Shown in pieces: positions 7,369 to 16,135 of a DNA stretch of 64,000 nucleotides (within the stretch, counting starts at the first letter, position 1; every line of letters begins with the position of its first letter). The position numbers and the translations under genes were made by a program. The notes beneath the pieces are model-generated. The model searched no databases and was not told where the DNA came from. It saw nothing but the letters and a program-made list of their open reading frames with translations. The stretch comes from Devosia sp. SL43 (lineage in GTDB: Bacteria > Pseudomonadota > Alphaproteobacteria > Rhizobiales > Devosiaceae), in contig NZ_CP063401.1 of assembly GCF_021729885.1 (NCBI RefSeq), positions 3,898,501 to 3,962,500 on the forward strand, read 5' to 3'.

Positions 7369-8805
7369 CTAGGCGTTCACTGCCATCGCGATAGTGGCCA
7401 CCACCCGCTGCTTCAGCGCATCGCCCACCGCAAAGATCGTCGGTGCACTCAGCGGAAACGCCTCCACCGCCGCACCGGCCTCGCCAATCGTCCCACGCCA
7501 GACCTGCTCGTCCGCCCGGCCGACATTGCCAGCGATGATGGCCGGTGTGTCGAGGCTCATGCCCTGCGCGCGGAGCTGGCTGACGATCTCGGGCAGGGTG
7601 CGGCGGCTCATGTAATAGACGCTGGTCGTGGCGGAATCGGCCAAGGCCGTCCAATTCAGCGTCTCGGGCAGCACGCCCTTGCGGGAATGGCCGGTGACGA
7701 AGCGCACCGACTGGGCATGGTCGCGGTGGGTCAGCGAGATGCCGAGGCGGCTGGCCAGCGCCAGGGCTGCGGTGACTCCCGGGACGACGGTGACCGCTAT
7801 GCCGTGCTGTTCCAGCATCTCGATTTCTTCGCCGGCTCGACCGAAGATCATCGGGTCGCCGGACTTGAGGCGCACCACATGCTTGCCCTGGCGGGCGAGG
7901 TTCAACATCATCTCGTTGATGTCTTCCTGGCGGCAGCTTTCGCGGGCGGCGCGCTTGCCCACCAGCATGCGCTTGGCTTCGCGACGGGCCAGCTCGAGCA
8001 CCTCGCCGGAGACGAGATCGTCGAACAAAATGACATCGGCCGACTGCAGTGCCCGTACCGCCTTGATAGTCAGCAGGTCGGCATCGCCGGGGCCAGCGCC
8101 GACCAGCGTCACGCGACCCACTGCCGGTGCGGCGCTGATCATATCGATGTCGGCGTCCTTCGCTTCGGGCGCGGTATCGCCGAAGGCGCGATCAACGAGT
8201 CGTTCCCAGAACGCGCGGCGTTGTGGGCCTGCCGCGAGCCGGTCCATCACGGTGCCACGCACCTGTTGCGCGAGACTGGCCCAAGCACTCAGTGTTTGCG
8301 GCAGCAGCGTCTCGATGCGGCGACGTACGGCCTGGCCGAGAATGGGCGCTGCGCCTGATGTGGAAATGCCGACAACGACGGGCGAGCGGTTGACGATGCT
8401 GCCGAACTGGAACTGGCAGAATTCCGGCCGGTCGATGACATTGTAGGGCGCGCTGGCATCGCGCGCGGCCTCGACGAAGGCCTGCGCCTCGGCGTCATCC
8501 TCGATATCGGCGACGGCCAGCGCCGCCCCCGACAGGTCCGAGGGCGCCCATTGGCAATCCACCAGGCTGATCGTGCCGGCAGCTGCGCCACTCTCGGCCA
8601 GTGCGATCAACTCGTCGCACCAGTCTGCGATGGGAGCCAGCACCTGCACATGGGCACCGGCGGCGGCCAGCAGCTCGATCTTCCAGGTCGCCGGTTCGGA
8701 GCCGCCAATGGCGATGACACGCTTGCCGACCAGGTCAAAGAACACCGGCAGGACGGCTAGCGGTGCGATGCGGACTTTATTCGGCTGCGGCGAGACGATT
8801 TGCAT
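7369..8805 (-). CDS. cysG: Siroheme synthase CysG (precorrin-2 dehydrogenase/ferrochelatase plus uroporphyrinogen-III C-methyltransferase)
   Basis: This 478-residue bifunctional protein makes siroheme for nitrite and sulfite reductases. The N-terminal half (about 1-200) is the CysG-B Rossmann unit with YNVIDRP, including the catalytic-type Asp, and GISTSGAAP. The glycine motif IAIGGSEPATW is less canonical than usual. The C-terminal half (about 220-460) is the SAM-dependent methyltransferase with VTLVGAGPGDADLLTIKA and RLKSGDPMIFGRAGEE. It starts inside the 3' end of nasA with a 29-base overlap, so it is translated as the last gene of the nitrate operon. Confidence 0.95.
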   Translation of the reverse strand: MQIVSPQPNKVRIAPLAVLPVFFDLVGKRVIAIGGSEPATWKIELLAAAGAHVQVLAPIADWCDELIALAESGAAAGTISLVDCQWAPSDLSGAALAVADIEDDAEAQAFVEAARDASAPYNVIDRPEFCQFQFGSIVNRSPVVVGISTSGAAPILGQAVRRRIETLLPQTLSAWASLAQQVRGTVMDRLAAGPQRRAFWERLVDRAFGDTAPEAKDADIDMISAAPAVGRVTLVGAGPGDADLLTIKAVRALQSADVILFDDLVSGEVLELARREAKRMLVGKRAARESCRQEDINEMMLNLARQGKHVVRLKSGDPMIFGRAGEEIEMLEQHGIAVTVVPGVTAALALASRLGISLTHRDHAQSVRFVTGHSRKGVLPETLNWTALADSATTSVYYMSRRTLPEIVSQLRAQGMSLDTPAIIAGNVGRADEQVWRGTIGEAGAAVEAFPLSAPTIFAVGDALKQRVVATIAMAVNA

Positions 8806-11413
8806 CGATAATCCCCCTGATTTCGGCGCGACAGGAGCCGCAATTGGTGCCGGCCTTGGTACAGGCGCCGACGGCTTCGACGGTGGTACAGCCCTGGTCG
8901 GTGACGGCTGACGTGATGGTGTTGATGCCGACAGAGAAGCATGAGCAGACGATGGCGCCGCTATCAGGCATATCGGCGCCTGGGCGGCCTGCCAGGACAG
9001 TGGACGCGGTCAAATTGTCTGATGTCAGCAGGCCGACAGCCCATTGCCGCGACACCAGCACCGGGTCCGGCGAGGTGTAGAGCGCGGCGACAAGGCGACC
9101 GTCTGCAAGCACGGCAAAGCTGCGTCGGCCGGAGCGGGGGTCGAGCACGCTCTGGACCATGGCAGTGTCATCGAGCTTGAACGCGGCGCGCAGCCAGGAG
9201 GACAGGTCAGCGGGCTCATCGAACCAGGCTAGCTCCCCGCGCACGCCGGTCGCCTCGGCGATGGCCCAATAGTCGGCGGCAAGCTGGGGGCGGTCGGTGG
9301 CGACGAAGAAGCCGTAGAGCTTGGCGTGGACAGGCTCGGCATGGGCCTGGGCCATCTTGAGCGCGGGCTGCGCCGAGACAGGGTCAACCTTGGCGGTGAC
9401 CAGCGCGTCGATGCGGCCGTTGGAGGCGAACTGGTCGGTCCAGTGCATCGGCACGAACAGATGGCCACGCCGCTGACGGTCGGTGACCAGCGCGCGCACC
9501 ACGGCACTGCCATGGCGATTGCTGAGACGGACCAAGGTGGCGCGACGAATGTTGAGCCGTTCGGCGTCAGCAGGATGAATTTCGACAAAAGGCTCGGCGT
9601 AGTGGGCGGAGAGTCGCGCCGCTTTGCCGGTGCGGGTCATGGTGTGCCAGTGATCGCGCACGCGGCCGGTATTGAGGATGAACGATCCAGGTAAGGGGGC
9701 AAAGGAGGGCGGCGGCAGCACAGGCACGAAGCGGGCCTTGCCGTCTGATGTGAAGAAGCGGCCATCGCCGAACATACGGGCAGCGGGCTTGCTCCGCACC
9801 GGCCATTGTGTTGGCGGCAGGGTGGCATAGTCGGCGCCGACAAGGCCGGATAGGTCGAGGTCGCGGCTGCCATCATTTTCAAAAGCAGTCAGGGCAACGT
9901 GCTCGGCGAAGATCTCGGCGGGCGATCGATAGTCGAAGGTCTTCGCAAAACCCATCCGCTTGGCGACTTCCTTGATGATCCACCAGTCGGGACGGACTTC
10001 GCCGGGCAAAGCCAGGAACGGGCGCTGGCGCGAAATGCGGCGTTCCGAATTGGTGACGGTGCCGTCCTTCTCGCCCCAGCCGGCGGCGGGGAGGCGGACA
10101 TGGGCGGTCACGCCGGTATCGGTATCGGCGCTCATGTCGGAGACGACGACGAAGGGGCAGGTGGCCAAGGCAGCGCGAACGGCATCGGCTTCCGGCATGG
10201 AATCGACCGGGTTGGTCGCCATGATCCAGACGGCCTTGATCTCTCCGCGCCCCATGGCGGCGAACAGGTCGACGGCCTTGAGGCCCGGCTTTGTCGCGAC
10301 GGTGTTGCTGCCCCAGAAGCGTCCGACGCGATCGATGGCTTCGGGGGTGAAATCCATATGGGCGGCCAGCATATTGGCCAGGCCGCCGACCTCGCGACCG
10401 CCCATGGCATTGGGCTGGCCGGTTACCGAGAACGGTCCCATGCCTGGCCGACCGATGCGACCGGTCAGCAGGTGGCAATTGATGATGGCATTGACCTTGT
10501 CTGTGCCTGAGGACGACTGATTGACCCCCTGCGAGTAGACCGTGACGGCCTTCTCGGTCTTGGCGAACCAATCGTAGAACAGCGAGATGGCCTTTTCCGA
10601 CAGGCCGGTGACTTCGGCGACGCGGCCTATCGGCCAGTCTTCGGCAACGAGCAGCGCGGCATCGACGCCGCTGGTGTGCTGGGCAACGAAATCGGGAGCG
10701 GTGATACCGTGATTGGCGAGATGGGCGAGAAGGCCGACGAAGAGTGCACTGTCGCCATCCGACTGCAGCGGCAGGTGCAGGTCGGCCATGTCGGCGCTGA
10801 CGGTGCGGCGTGGATCGATCAGCACGACGCGCATCTGGGGGCGCTCGGCCTTAGCCTTGACGATGCGCTGGTAGAGCACCGGGTGGCACCAGCCCAGATT
10901 GCTGCCGACCAGCAAGATCAAGTCTGCCAGTTCGAGGTCTTCGTAATTGCCCGGAACGGTATCCGATCCGAAGGCGCGCCGGTGGCCGGCCACTGACGAG
11001 GCCATGCACAGGCGCGAATTGGTGTCCATGTTGCCCGAACCGATGAAGCCCTTCATCAGCTTGTTGGCGACGTAATAGTCCTCGGTCAGCAGCTGTCCGG
11101 AGCCATAAATGGCCACGGAATCGGGGCCATGCTCAGCGATCGTCTCCTTGAAGGTATTGGCAACCCGGTCAAGCGTCTGGTCCCAAGTGACTCTGGCGCC
11201 GTCACTTTCCGGGTAGAGCAGACGGCCATTGAGCGACAGGGTTTCGCCAAGCGCCGAGCCTTTTGAGCAGAGACGACCATAGTTGGCCGGGTGTTCGGTA
11301 TCGCCGGCAATGGTCACGCTGCCATCCACCTGGGGCGTGGCCAGCACGCCGCACCCCACCCCACAATAGGGGCAGGTGGTTCGTACGGTGGTGGACGTGG
11401 CAACGACGGTCAT
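8777..11413 (-). CDS. nasA: Assimilatory nitrate reductase catalytic subunit with C-terminal BFD-like [2Fe-2S] domain
   Basis: This 878-residue molybdopterin oxidoreductase reduces nitrate to nitrite in the cytoplasm. The N-terminal [4Fe-4S] cysteines are C14, C17, C21 and C49 (TCPYCGVGCG, RLCSKGS). The bis-MGD body contains ILLVGSNLGWCHP and WIMATNPVDSMP, and a molybdopterin dinucleotide-binding domain follows. The last ~50 residues hold CSCFSVG and CGSCRAEIRG, a BFD-like [2Fe-2S] module seen in many NasA proteins that take electrons from a flavoprotein partner. No Tat signal is present, as expected for an assimilatory enzyme. It starts at an ATGA overlap with the FAD reductase gene. Confidence 0.95.
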   Translation of the reverse strand: MTVVATSTTVRTTCPYCGVGCGVLATPQVDGSVTIAGDTEHPANYGRLCSKGSALGETLSLNGRLLYPESDGARVTWDQTLDRVANTFKETIAEHGPDSVAIYGSGQLLTEDYYVANKLMKGFIGSGNMDTNSRLCMASSVAGHRRAFGSDTVPGNYEDLELADLILLVGSNLGWCHPVLYQRIVKAKAERPQMRVVLIDPRRTVSADMADLHLPLQSDGDSALFVGLLAHLANHGITAPDFVAQHTSGVDAALLVAEDWPIGRVAEVTGLSEKAISLFYDWFAKTEKAVTVYSQGVNQSSSGTDKVNAIINCHLLTGRIGRPGMGPFSVTGQPNAMGGREVGGLANMLAAHMDFTPEAIDRVGRFWGSNTVATKPGLKAVDLFAAMGRGEIKAVWIMATNPVDSMPEADAVRAALATCPFVVVSDMSADTDTGVTAHVRLPAAGWGEKDGTVTNSERRISRQRPFLALPGEVRPDWWIIKEVAKRMGFAKTFDYRSPAEIFAEHVALTAFENDGSRDLDLSGLVGADYATLPPTQWPVRSKPAARMFGDGRFFTSDGKARFVPVLPPPSFAPLPGSFILNTGRVRDHWHTMTRTGKAARLSAHYAEPFVEIHPADAERLNIRRATLVRLSNRHGSAVVRALVTDRQRRGHLFVPMHWTDQFASNGRIDALVTAKVDPVSAQPALKMAQAHAEPVHAKLYGFFVATDRPQLAADYWAIAEATGVRGELAWFDEPADLSSWLRAAFKLDDTAMVQSVLDPRSGRRSFAVLADGRLVAALYTSPDPVLVSRQWAVGLLTSDNLTASTVLAGRPGADMPDSGAIVCSCFSVGINTITSAVTDQGCTTVEAVGACTKAGTNCGSCRAEIRGIIDANRLAAAE

Positions 11414-12732
11414 GCGGCAAGCCTGAGCGAGGGGCGGCCGTTGCAGGAGCGGGTGTTAGCCGGCCAGGCTGCAACGGCCTCCATAGGGTCCAAGGGGATG
11501 CCCCCCTGATAGGATTGACCGAAGATCAACATGTCGCGCACGCTGGTCGTATCCTCTCCCCTGCGCAGCAGGTCGAAGAACCATGGGCCATCAGCGGTCT
11601 CGCCGTAGAGGACAGCGCCGACGATGCGATCGTCCTTGAGGATAAGCCGCTTGTAGACACCGCCGTGATCGTCTTGCAGCACAATTTCCTCGCGGTCGGC
11701 GCCGCTGGCGAAGTCGCCCGCCGAGTAGACTGAAATGCCAGTGACCTTGAGCTGTGTAGCCGTCTGCACCGGGCGGAACGCGGCTGGTTTGCCGACCAGC
11801 GTGCTGGCGATGACCTTGGCCATGTCGTAGAGCGGCGCGACCAGGCCGTAGCAGACAGCCTCGTGTTCGACGCACTCGCCGAGCGCCAGGATGTGCGGGT
11901 CCGAGGTCCGCATCTGGTCATCGACGACAATGCCGCGCTCGACATGGAGACCGGCATCGGTGGCAAGGCGCGTCTCCGGACGGATGCCCACGGCCATGAC
12001 GACAATGTCGGCAGCGTATGTGGTGTTGTCGTCGAGCAGCACCGCCTCCACCTTGCCGTCGCCGATAATCGCAGAGGTTTGGGCGTTGCAATGCACCACG
12101 ATGCCCCGCGCTTCGAGCGCGCGCTGCAACAGCTGGCCGGCGGTGGCATCGAGCTGGCGGTTCATCAGGTGGCCGGCAGCATGGAGTACGACGACCTCCA
12201 TACCGCGCAGCCGCAAGGCCGCAGCAGCCTCCAGGCCAAGCAACCCGCCGCCGATCACGACCGCACGCGCACCGGGTTGCGCCGCAGCTGCAATCATGGC
12301 GCCGACATCGTCGAGATCGCGGAACGCGACCACGCCGGGCAGTTCCCTGCCCACGATAGGCGGCACGAATGGCGCGGAGCCAGTAGCAATGATCAGCTTG
12401 TCATATGGAGTTTCGCCCGAGCGGGAGATCACCACCTTGCGGTGGCGATCAATGGCGCTCACGTGCTCGCCGAAGCGCGTTGTGACGCCACGCTGTGCGT
12501 ACCAGGCAGCATCATGGGTGATGATCTGCTCGTAGGTCTTCTCCCCGGCCAGTACGGGCGAGAGCATCAGGCGGTTGTAATTGCCCCGCGGCTCCGCGCC
12601 GAACAGGGTGACCCGGTAGGCGCCGGGCGCCTCCTCGAAGAGGTGCTCCAGCGCCCGACCGGAGGCCATGCCCGCGCCGACCACCACCAGTCTTTGCACG
12701 GGCTGGCTCATGCCGTCATCCAGAGCAGGCAT
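11410..12732 (-). CDS. FAD/NAD(P)H oxidoreductase, NirB N-terminal/NasB type; nitrate reductase electron-transfer subunit
   Basis: This 440-residue pyridine nucleotide-disulfide oxidoreductase has a first dinucleotide fold VVVGAGMASGRALEHL, a second fold VVIGGGLLGLEAAAALR, and the CNAQTSAII/VVMAVGIRP features of NirB-type enzymes. It ends after the reductase C-terminal domain and lacks the siroheme and [4Fe-4S] domains of a full NirB nitrite reductase. Its place directly before nasA points to NAD(P)H-to-nitrate-reductase electron transfer. An in-frame ATG at 12711 (MSQPVQRLVVVG) is closer to the fold and may be the real start. Confidence 0.88.
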   Translation of the reverse strand: MPALDDGMSQPVQRLVVVGAGMASGRALEHLFEEAPGAYRVTLFGAEPRGNYNRLMLSPVLAGEKTYEQIITHDAAWYAQRGVTTRFGEHVSAIDRHRKVVISRSGETPYDKLIIATGSAPFVPPIVGRELPGVVAFRDLDDVGAMIAAAAQPGARAVVIGGGLLGLEAAAALRLRGMEVVVLHAAGHLMNRQLDATAGQLLQRALEARGIVVHCNAQTSAIIGDGKVEAVLLDDNTTYAADIVVMAVGIRPETRLATDAGLHVERGIVVDDQMRTSDPHILALGECVEHEAVCYGLVAPLYDMAKVIASTLVGKPAAFRPVQTATQLKVTGISVYSAGDFASGADREEIVLQDDHGGVYKRLILKDDRIVGAVLYGETADGPWFFDLLRRGEDTTSVRDMLIFGQSYQGGIPLDPMEAVAAWPANTRSCNGRPSLRLAA

Positions 12733-12757
12733 GCCGCCAGCTTGCCCGGGCGCATGA

Positions 12758-13549
12758 TCAAGCCGCCTCGACGAAACGGTGGCGTTCGTAGAGGAACTTC
12801 AGCACCGACTCGCGGCACTTGAGGTAGGTCCGGTCGGCCGCCAGCTCCAGCCGCTGGCGCGGACGCTCCAGCGGCACCTCGAGGATTTCGCCGATGCGCG
12901 CAGACGGTCCGTTCGTCATCATGACGATGCGGTCGCTCAGCAATACGGCTTCGTCCACGTCATGGGTGATCATGATCATGGTGTTGCCAAGCTTTTTCTG
13001 GATGTCCATGACCGCATCCTGCAGATGCGCCCGGGTGAGCGCGTCCAATGCGCCGAAGGGCTCGTCGAGCAGCAGGATCTTGGGCTGCATGGCCAGCGCA
13101 CGTGCGATGCCGACGCGCTGCTTCATGCCGCCCGAAATCTCGGTCGGCCGCTTGTCCTTGGCGTGGCTCATCTGGACCAGATCGAGATTGTGCATGATCC
13201 AGTCGTGCCGCTCGGCGCCGGTCTTGCTGCGGCCGAACACCTTGGCAACGGCCAAGTTGACGTTCTCGTAAACGGTAAGCCAGGGCAGCAGGGAATGGTT
13301 CTGGAACACCACGGCGCGCTCCGGCCCCGGCCCGTTGACCTCACGGCCCTCGAGCTGGATGCCGCCGGAGGAGACTTCGGCCAGGCCGGCAATCAGGTTC
13401 AGCAGCGTGGATTTGCCGCAACCGGAATGGCCGATGATAGAGATCACCTCGCCGCGCTGGATGTCGATGCTGATGTCCTTGAGCACTTCCGAGCGGACGC
13501 CGCCCCGGTCGAAGTGTTTGTCGACGTTTTCGATCTTGAGATAGGTCAT
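12758..13549 (-). CDS. nrtD: Nitrate ABC transporter ATP-binding protein
   Basis: This 263-residue ATPase of the nitrate/taurine importer class has Walker A (GHSGCGKST), a Q-loop (VVFQNHSLLPWL), a signature (EISGGMKQRVGIARAL), Walker B (ILLLDEPFGALD) and the switch His (ITHDVDEA). The start MTYLKIENVDKHF is chosen because the longer frame to 13690 is antisense-like sequence overlapping the permease gene. It follows the permease after 10 bases and completes the importer with nrtA and nrtB. It has no fused NrtA-like domain, unlike cyanobacterial NrtC. Confidence 0.93.
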   Translation of the reverse strand: MTYLKIENVDKHFDRGGVRSEVLKDISIDIQRGEVISIIGHSGCGKSTLLNLIAGLAEVSSGGIQLEGREVNGPGPERAVVFQNHSLLPWLTVYENVNLAVAKVFGRSKTGAERHDWIMHNLDLVQMSHAKDKRPTEISGGMKQRVGIARALAMQPKILLLDEPFGALDALTRAHLQDAVMDIQKKLGNTMIMITHDVDEAVLLSDRIVMMTNGPSARIGEILEVPLERPRQRLELAADRTYLKCRESVLKFLYERHRFVEAA

Positions 13550-13559
13550 GTGCCGGTCC

Positions 13560-14453
13560 TCAATTCGCTGATGTGCCGCGGGTGACGAAGGCGCCGATGG
13601 CTGAGACCAGCTTGTCGAGAATGAATCCGACGAGTCCGATATAGGCCAGGGCGACGATGATGTCGGAGAGGCGCGAGCTGTTCCACGCATCCCAGATGAA
13701 GAAGCCGATACCCACGCCGCCGGTGAGCATTTCTGCGGCGACGATGGCGAGCCAGGAGAGGCCGACGCCGATGCGCAGGCCGGTGAAGATGTAGGGCGCC
13801 GCAGCCGGGATCATGATCTTGAAGAAGAACTCGAACTGGTTGAGCTGCAGGATCTTGGCGACGTTGCGATAATCCTGCGGAATGTTGCGCACGCCGACGG
13901 CGGTGTTGATCAGCACTGGCCAGACCGAGGTGATGAAGATCACGAAGATGGCCGAAGGCGCTGCGTCCATGAAGGCCGCCAGCGACAGCGGCAGCCAAGC
14001 CAGCGGCGGTACGGTGCGTAGAATCTGGAAAATCGGATCGAGCCCGCGCATGGCCCAGATGGATTGGCCAATCAGCGCGCCCACCGATACCCCGACCACC
14101 GCAGCCAGACCAAAGCCGATTGCCACGCGCTGCAGCGAGGTCAGCACCCGCAGGCCCAGGCCGATGTCACCCTGGCCGTAGTCGAAGAACGGGCTGTAGA
14201 TCAGCTCTGCGGCTTCCGCCCAGATGCGGCTCGGCGCTGGCAGCGATGCGCCCGGGGAAGAGCAGACGATTTCCCAGATGATCAGACCAAGCGCCATGAC
14301 CACCAGTGGCGGCACGACATTGGCAGCGACCTGGCCGAGCGTCTTCTGCCAGGAGTTGGGCCGCGATGCTGGCTTGGGCAGGGCGATGACTTCTGCCTTG
14401 GCGGAGGCGGCGGGCATAGCCGGGGTGACGAGGCGCTGTACGGTGGCGGTCAT
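13560..14453 (-). CDS. nrtB: Nitrate ABC transporter permease
   Basis: This is an inner-membrane permease of about 297 residues with an N-terminal tail of about 40 residues, then a hydrophobic helix (VVPPLVVMALGLIIWEIV) and further membrane segments. The ATPase-contacting loop is represented by VRNIPQDYRNVAKILQLN. The start MTATVQRLVTP at 14453 gives the usual family length; the longer frame to 14696 runs into the end of nrtA. It lies 64 bases after nrtA and 10 bases before the ATPase gene. Confidence 0.92.
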   Translation of the reverse strand: MTATVQRLVTPAMPAASAKAEVIALPKPASRPNSWQKTLGQVAANVVPPLVVMALGLIIWEIVCSSPGASLPAPSRIWAEAAELIYSPFFDYGQGDIGLGLRVLTSLQRVAIGFGLAAVVGVSVGALIGQSIWAMRGLDPIFQILRTVPPLAWLPLSLAAFMDAAPSAIFVIFITSVWPVLINTAVGVRNIPQDYRNVAKILQLNQFEFFFKIMIPAAAPYIFTGLRIGVGLSWLAIVAAEMLTGGVGIGFFIWDAWNSSRLSDIIVALAYIGLVGFILDKLVSAIGAFVTRGTSAN

Positions 14454-14517
14454 GGTCAAAGGTCCTTTCGGGGCGGAGCCGGGAAAGGGTGCGGGGCATG
14501 CCCCGCACCGCGTTGGG

Positions 14518-15807
14518 TCAGACCATCGCCTTGATGGCGAGGCTGTCGAGATAGGCGGTGGGGTTGGCGGGGTCGAACACCTTGCCGTCGAAGAAGGTCT
14601 CGGGACCGCGCGACGTGCCTTCCGGAATGTCGGCCGCAGCGACACCGAGCGCGGCAGCGGCGCCGCGCCAGATGTCCTCGCGGTTGACCTGGTCAACGGT
14701 CGCCGCGATGTCGGTGGTACCCGGCAGATAGCCCCAGCGAATGTTCTCGGTCAGGAACCAGGCATCATGGCTCTTGAACGGATAGGACGCGTGGTCCTTC
14801 CAGAACTTCATTTCGAGACCGGTCGCAGTCGCGACGCGACCATTGCCATAGTTGATATCGCCCTTGAGGCGGCCGGCGACGTCGGCGGCAGGAATGTTGA
14901 ACCAGCTGCGCTTGCCCAGGATTTGCGCAAGCTCTTCCTTGTTCTCAAGTGCATCGGCCCATTGCGCCGCTTCCATCACCGCCATCAGGATCGCCTGGGT
15001 GGCAATCGGGTTGGCCTCGATGAACTCGTTGCGCAGGCTGAGCGCCTTCTCCGGGTGCCCCTTCCACAGCTCACCGGTGGTTGTGGCGGTAAAGCCAATG
15101 CCCTGGTTGACCAGTTGTTCGTTCCACGGCTCGCCGACGCAGAATGCGTCCATGGTGCCGACCTTCATGTTGGCGACCATCTGCGGCGGCGGCACGGTGA
15201 TGAGCGAAACCTCGCTCGTCGGGTCGATACCGCCAGCCGCGAGCCAGTAGCGCATCCACAGATCGTGGGTGCCGCCTGGAAAGGTCATGGCGACATTGAC
15301 TTCCTGGCCGGCTGCCTTGCGCTCGGCGAAGATTGCCTTGAGCGGGCTGGAGTCGAGGCCGACACCGGCATCCTTGTAGCCCTGACTGACCGAAATAGCC
15401 TGCGCATCGAGATTGAGCCGCGCAATAATCGACATCGGCACAGGGTTGCCACCGGTCACCGTACCAAGGCTCATCAGGTAGGGCATGGGGGTCAGGATAT
15501 GCGCGCCATCAATGCCGTTGGCAGCACCACCAAGCACCAGATTGTCGCGTGTTGCGCCCCATGAGGCCTGCTTCATCACCTCGACATCAGGCACGCCGTG
15601 TTTGGCGAAAAGGCCCTTCTCCAGCGCGATGATCAGGGGTGAGGAATCGGTCAGGGCAATGAAGCCCAGTTTGGCCCCGGTAACTTCCGGACCTGCGCCC
15701 TGCGCGAAGGCTCCGGAAGGAAACAGTGCCCGGGCAGCGATCAAGGTCGCGGCAGTTGCCGTTGCCCCTTTGAGAAAGCTACGGCGGGTGGTCGTGGTCT
15801 GCGTCAT
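14518..15807 (-). CDS. nrtA: Nitrate ABC transporter substrate-binding protein, Tat-exported
   Basis: This periplasmic nitrate-binding protein of about 429 residues starts at MTQTTTTRRSFLKG, preceded by a GGAGAA ribosome site seven bases upstream. The twin-arginine motif RRSFLK and an Ala-rich hydrophobic stretch ending in SGAFAQG give a Tat signal. NrtA-family stretches include VMKQASWGATRDN, WLAAGGIDP and FCVGEPWN. It is homologous to the signal-less nasS protein upstream. It is the first gene after the regulated leader, so its transcription should depend on NasT antitermination. Confidence 0.94.
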   Translation of the reverse strand: MTQTTTTRRSFLKGATATAATLIAARALFPSGAFAQGAGPEVTGAKLGFIALTDSSPLIIALEKGLFAKHGVPDVEVMKQASWGATRDNLVLGGAANGIDGAHILTPMPYLMSLGTVTGGNPVPMSIIARLNLDAQAISVSQGYKDAGVGLDSSPLKAIFAERKAAGQEVNVAMTFPGGTHDLWMRYWLAAGGIDPTSEVSLITVPPPQMVANMKVGTMDAFCVGEPWNEQLVNQGIGFTATTTGELWKGHPEKALSLRNEFIEANPIATQAILMAVMEAAQWADALENKEELAQILGKRSWFNIPAADVAGRLKGDINYGNGRVATATGLEMKFWKDHASYPFKSHDAWFLTENIRWGYLPGTTDIAATVDQVNREDIWRGAAAALGVAAADIPEGTSRGPETFFDGKVFDPANPTAYLDSLAIKAMV

Positions 15808-15833
15808 CAAGTTCTCCATCTGCACCGATTGAG

Positions 15834-15900
15834 AAAACAAAAAAGCTGCCAACGGATGAGCATGGTCTTGCGACTGCATGCAGCACCTGTTGGCAGCTTT
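15834..15900 (-). terminator. Intrinsic terminator in the nrtA leader
   Basis: A perfect 12-bp inverted repeat (AAAGCTGCCAAC at 15842-15853, GTTGGCAGCTTT at 15889-15900) is followed in RNA sense by a U-rich run (CTTTTTTGTTTTC). A small inner palindrome CTGCATGCAG sits in the loop. It lies about 27 bases before the nrtA start codon, so it would block expression of the whole operon unless overridden, which fits control by NasT. Confidence 0.85.
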
Positions 15901-15908
15901 GCCTGGGA

Positions 15909-15926
15909 ACGCCCATCATTGGACGT
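15909..15926 (-). promoter_or_regulatory. ANTAR-type hexaloop hairpin, candidate NasT binding site
   Basis: In RNA sense this is ACGUCC-AAUGAU-GGGCGU: a six-base-pair stem, including one G-U pair, closing a six-base loop with A at position 1 and G at position 4. Those two loop bases are the hallmark of RNA targets of ANTAR regulators. It lies nine bases upstream of the terminator stem. The tandem partner hairpin expected from the published motif was not found with a clean A1/G4 loop. Confidence 0.6.
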
Positions 15927-16135
15927 CGACTAAAAGGATCGTCTCGGGAGGAGCGCCTTCGAGAATAACATTGCAGGAAGCGTGCCAAGTCGAGTAATGC
16001 GCGATTTATCCTGTCTTGGCAGTGGTTTAGATTTCAGCGGCAGAATCTCGGTTCAAGTCGCCTCTGTCTAGATGGCTCAAAACCGCGCCAAACTGCTCAT
16101 CTAACGGGCAGTATTGGGTCGTGCCCAATATTGGC

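Larger units (their letters stand above)
15808..16135 (-). promoter_or_regulatory. Leader region of the nrt-nas operon
   Basis: This 328-base stretch between nasS and nrtA carries no gene. On the - strand it holds, in order: an inverted repeat TATTGGG/CCCAATA at 16112-16130 just after nasS; a wider repeat GCCAAG/CTTGGC at 15984-16020; a hexaloop hairpin at 15909-15926; and an intrinsic terminator at 15834-15900. This is the layout of ANTAR-protein antitermination leaders such as those of nas operons. I could not place the promoter; a start either within this region or by read-through from nasS is possible. Confidence 0.7.

Noticed and set aside
16112-16130. TATTGGG/CCCAATA as a terminator of nasS
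   Set aside because: The stem is only seven base pairs and is not followed by a T-run in the - strand direction.
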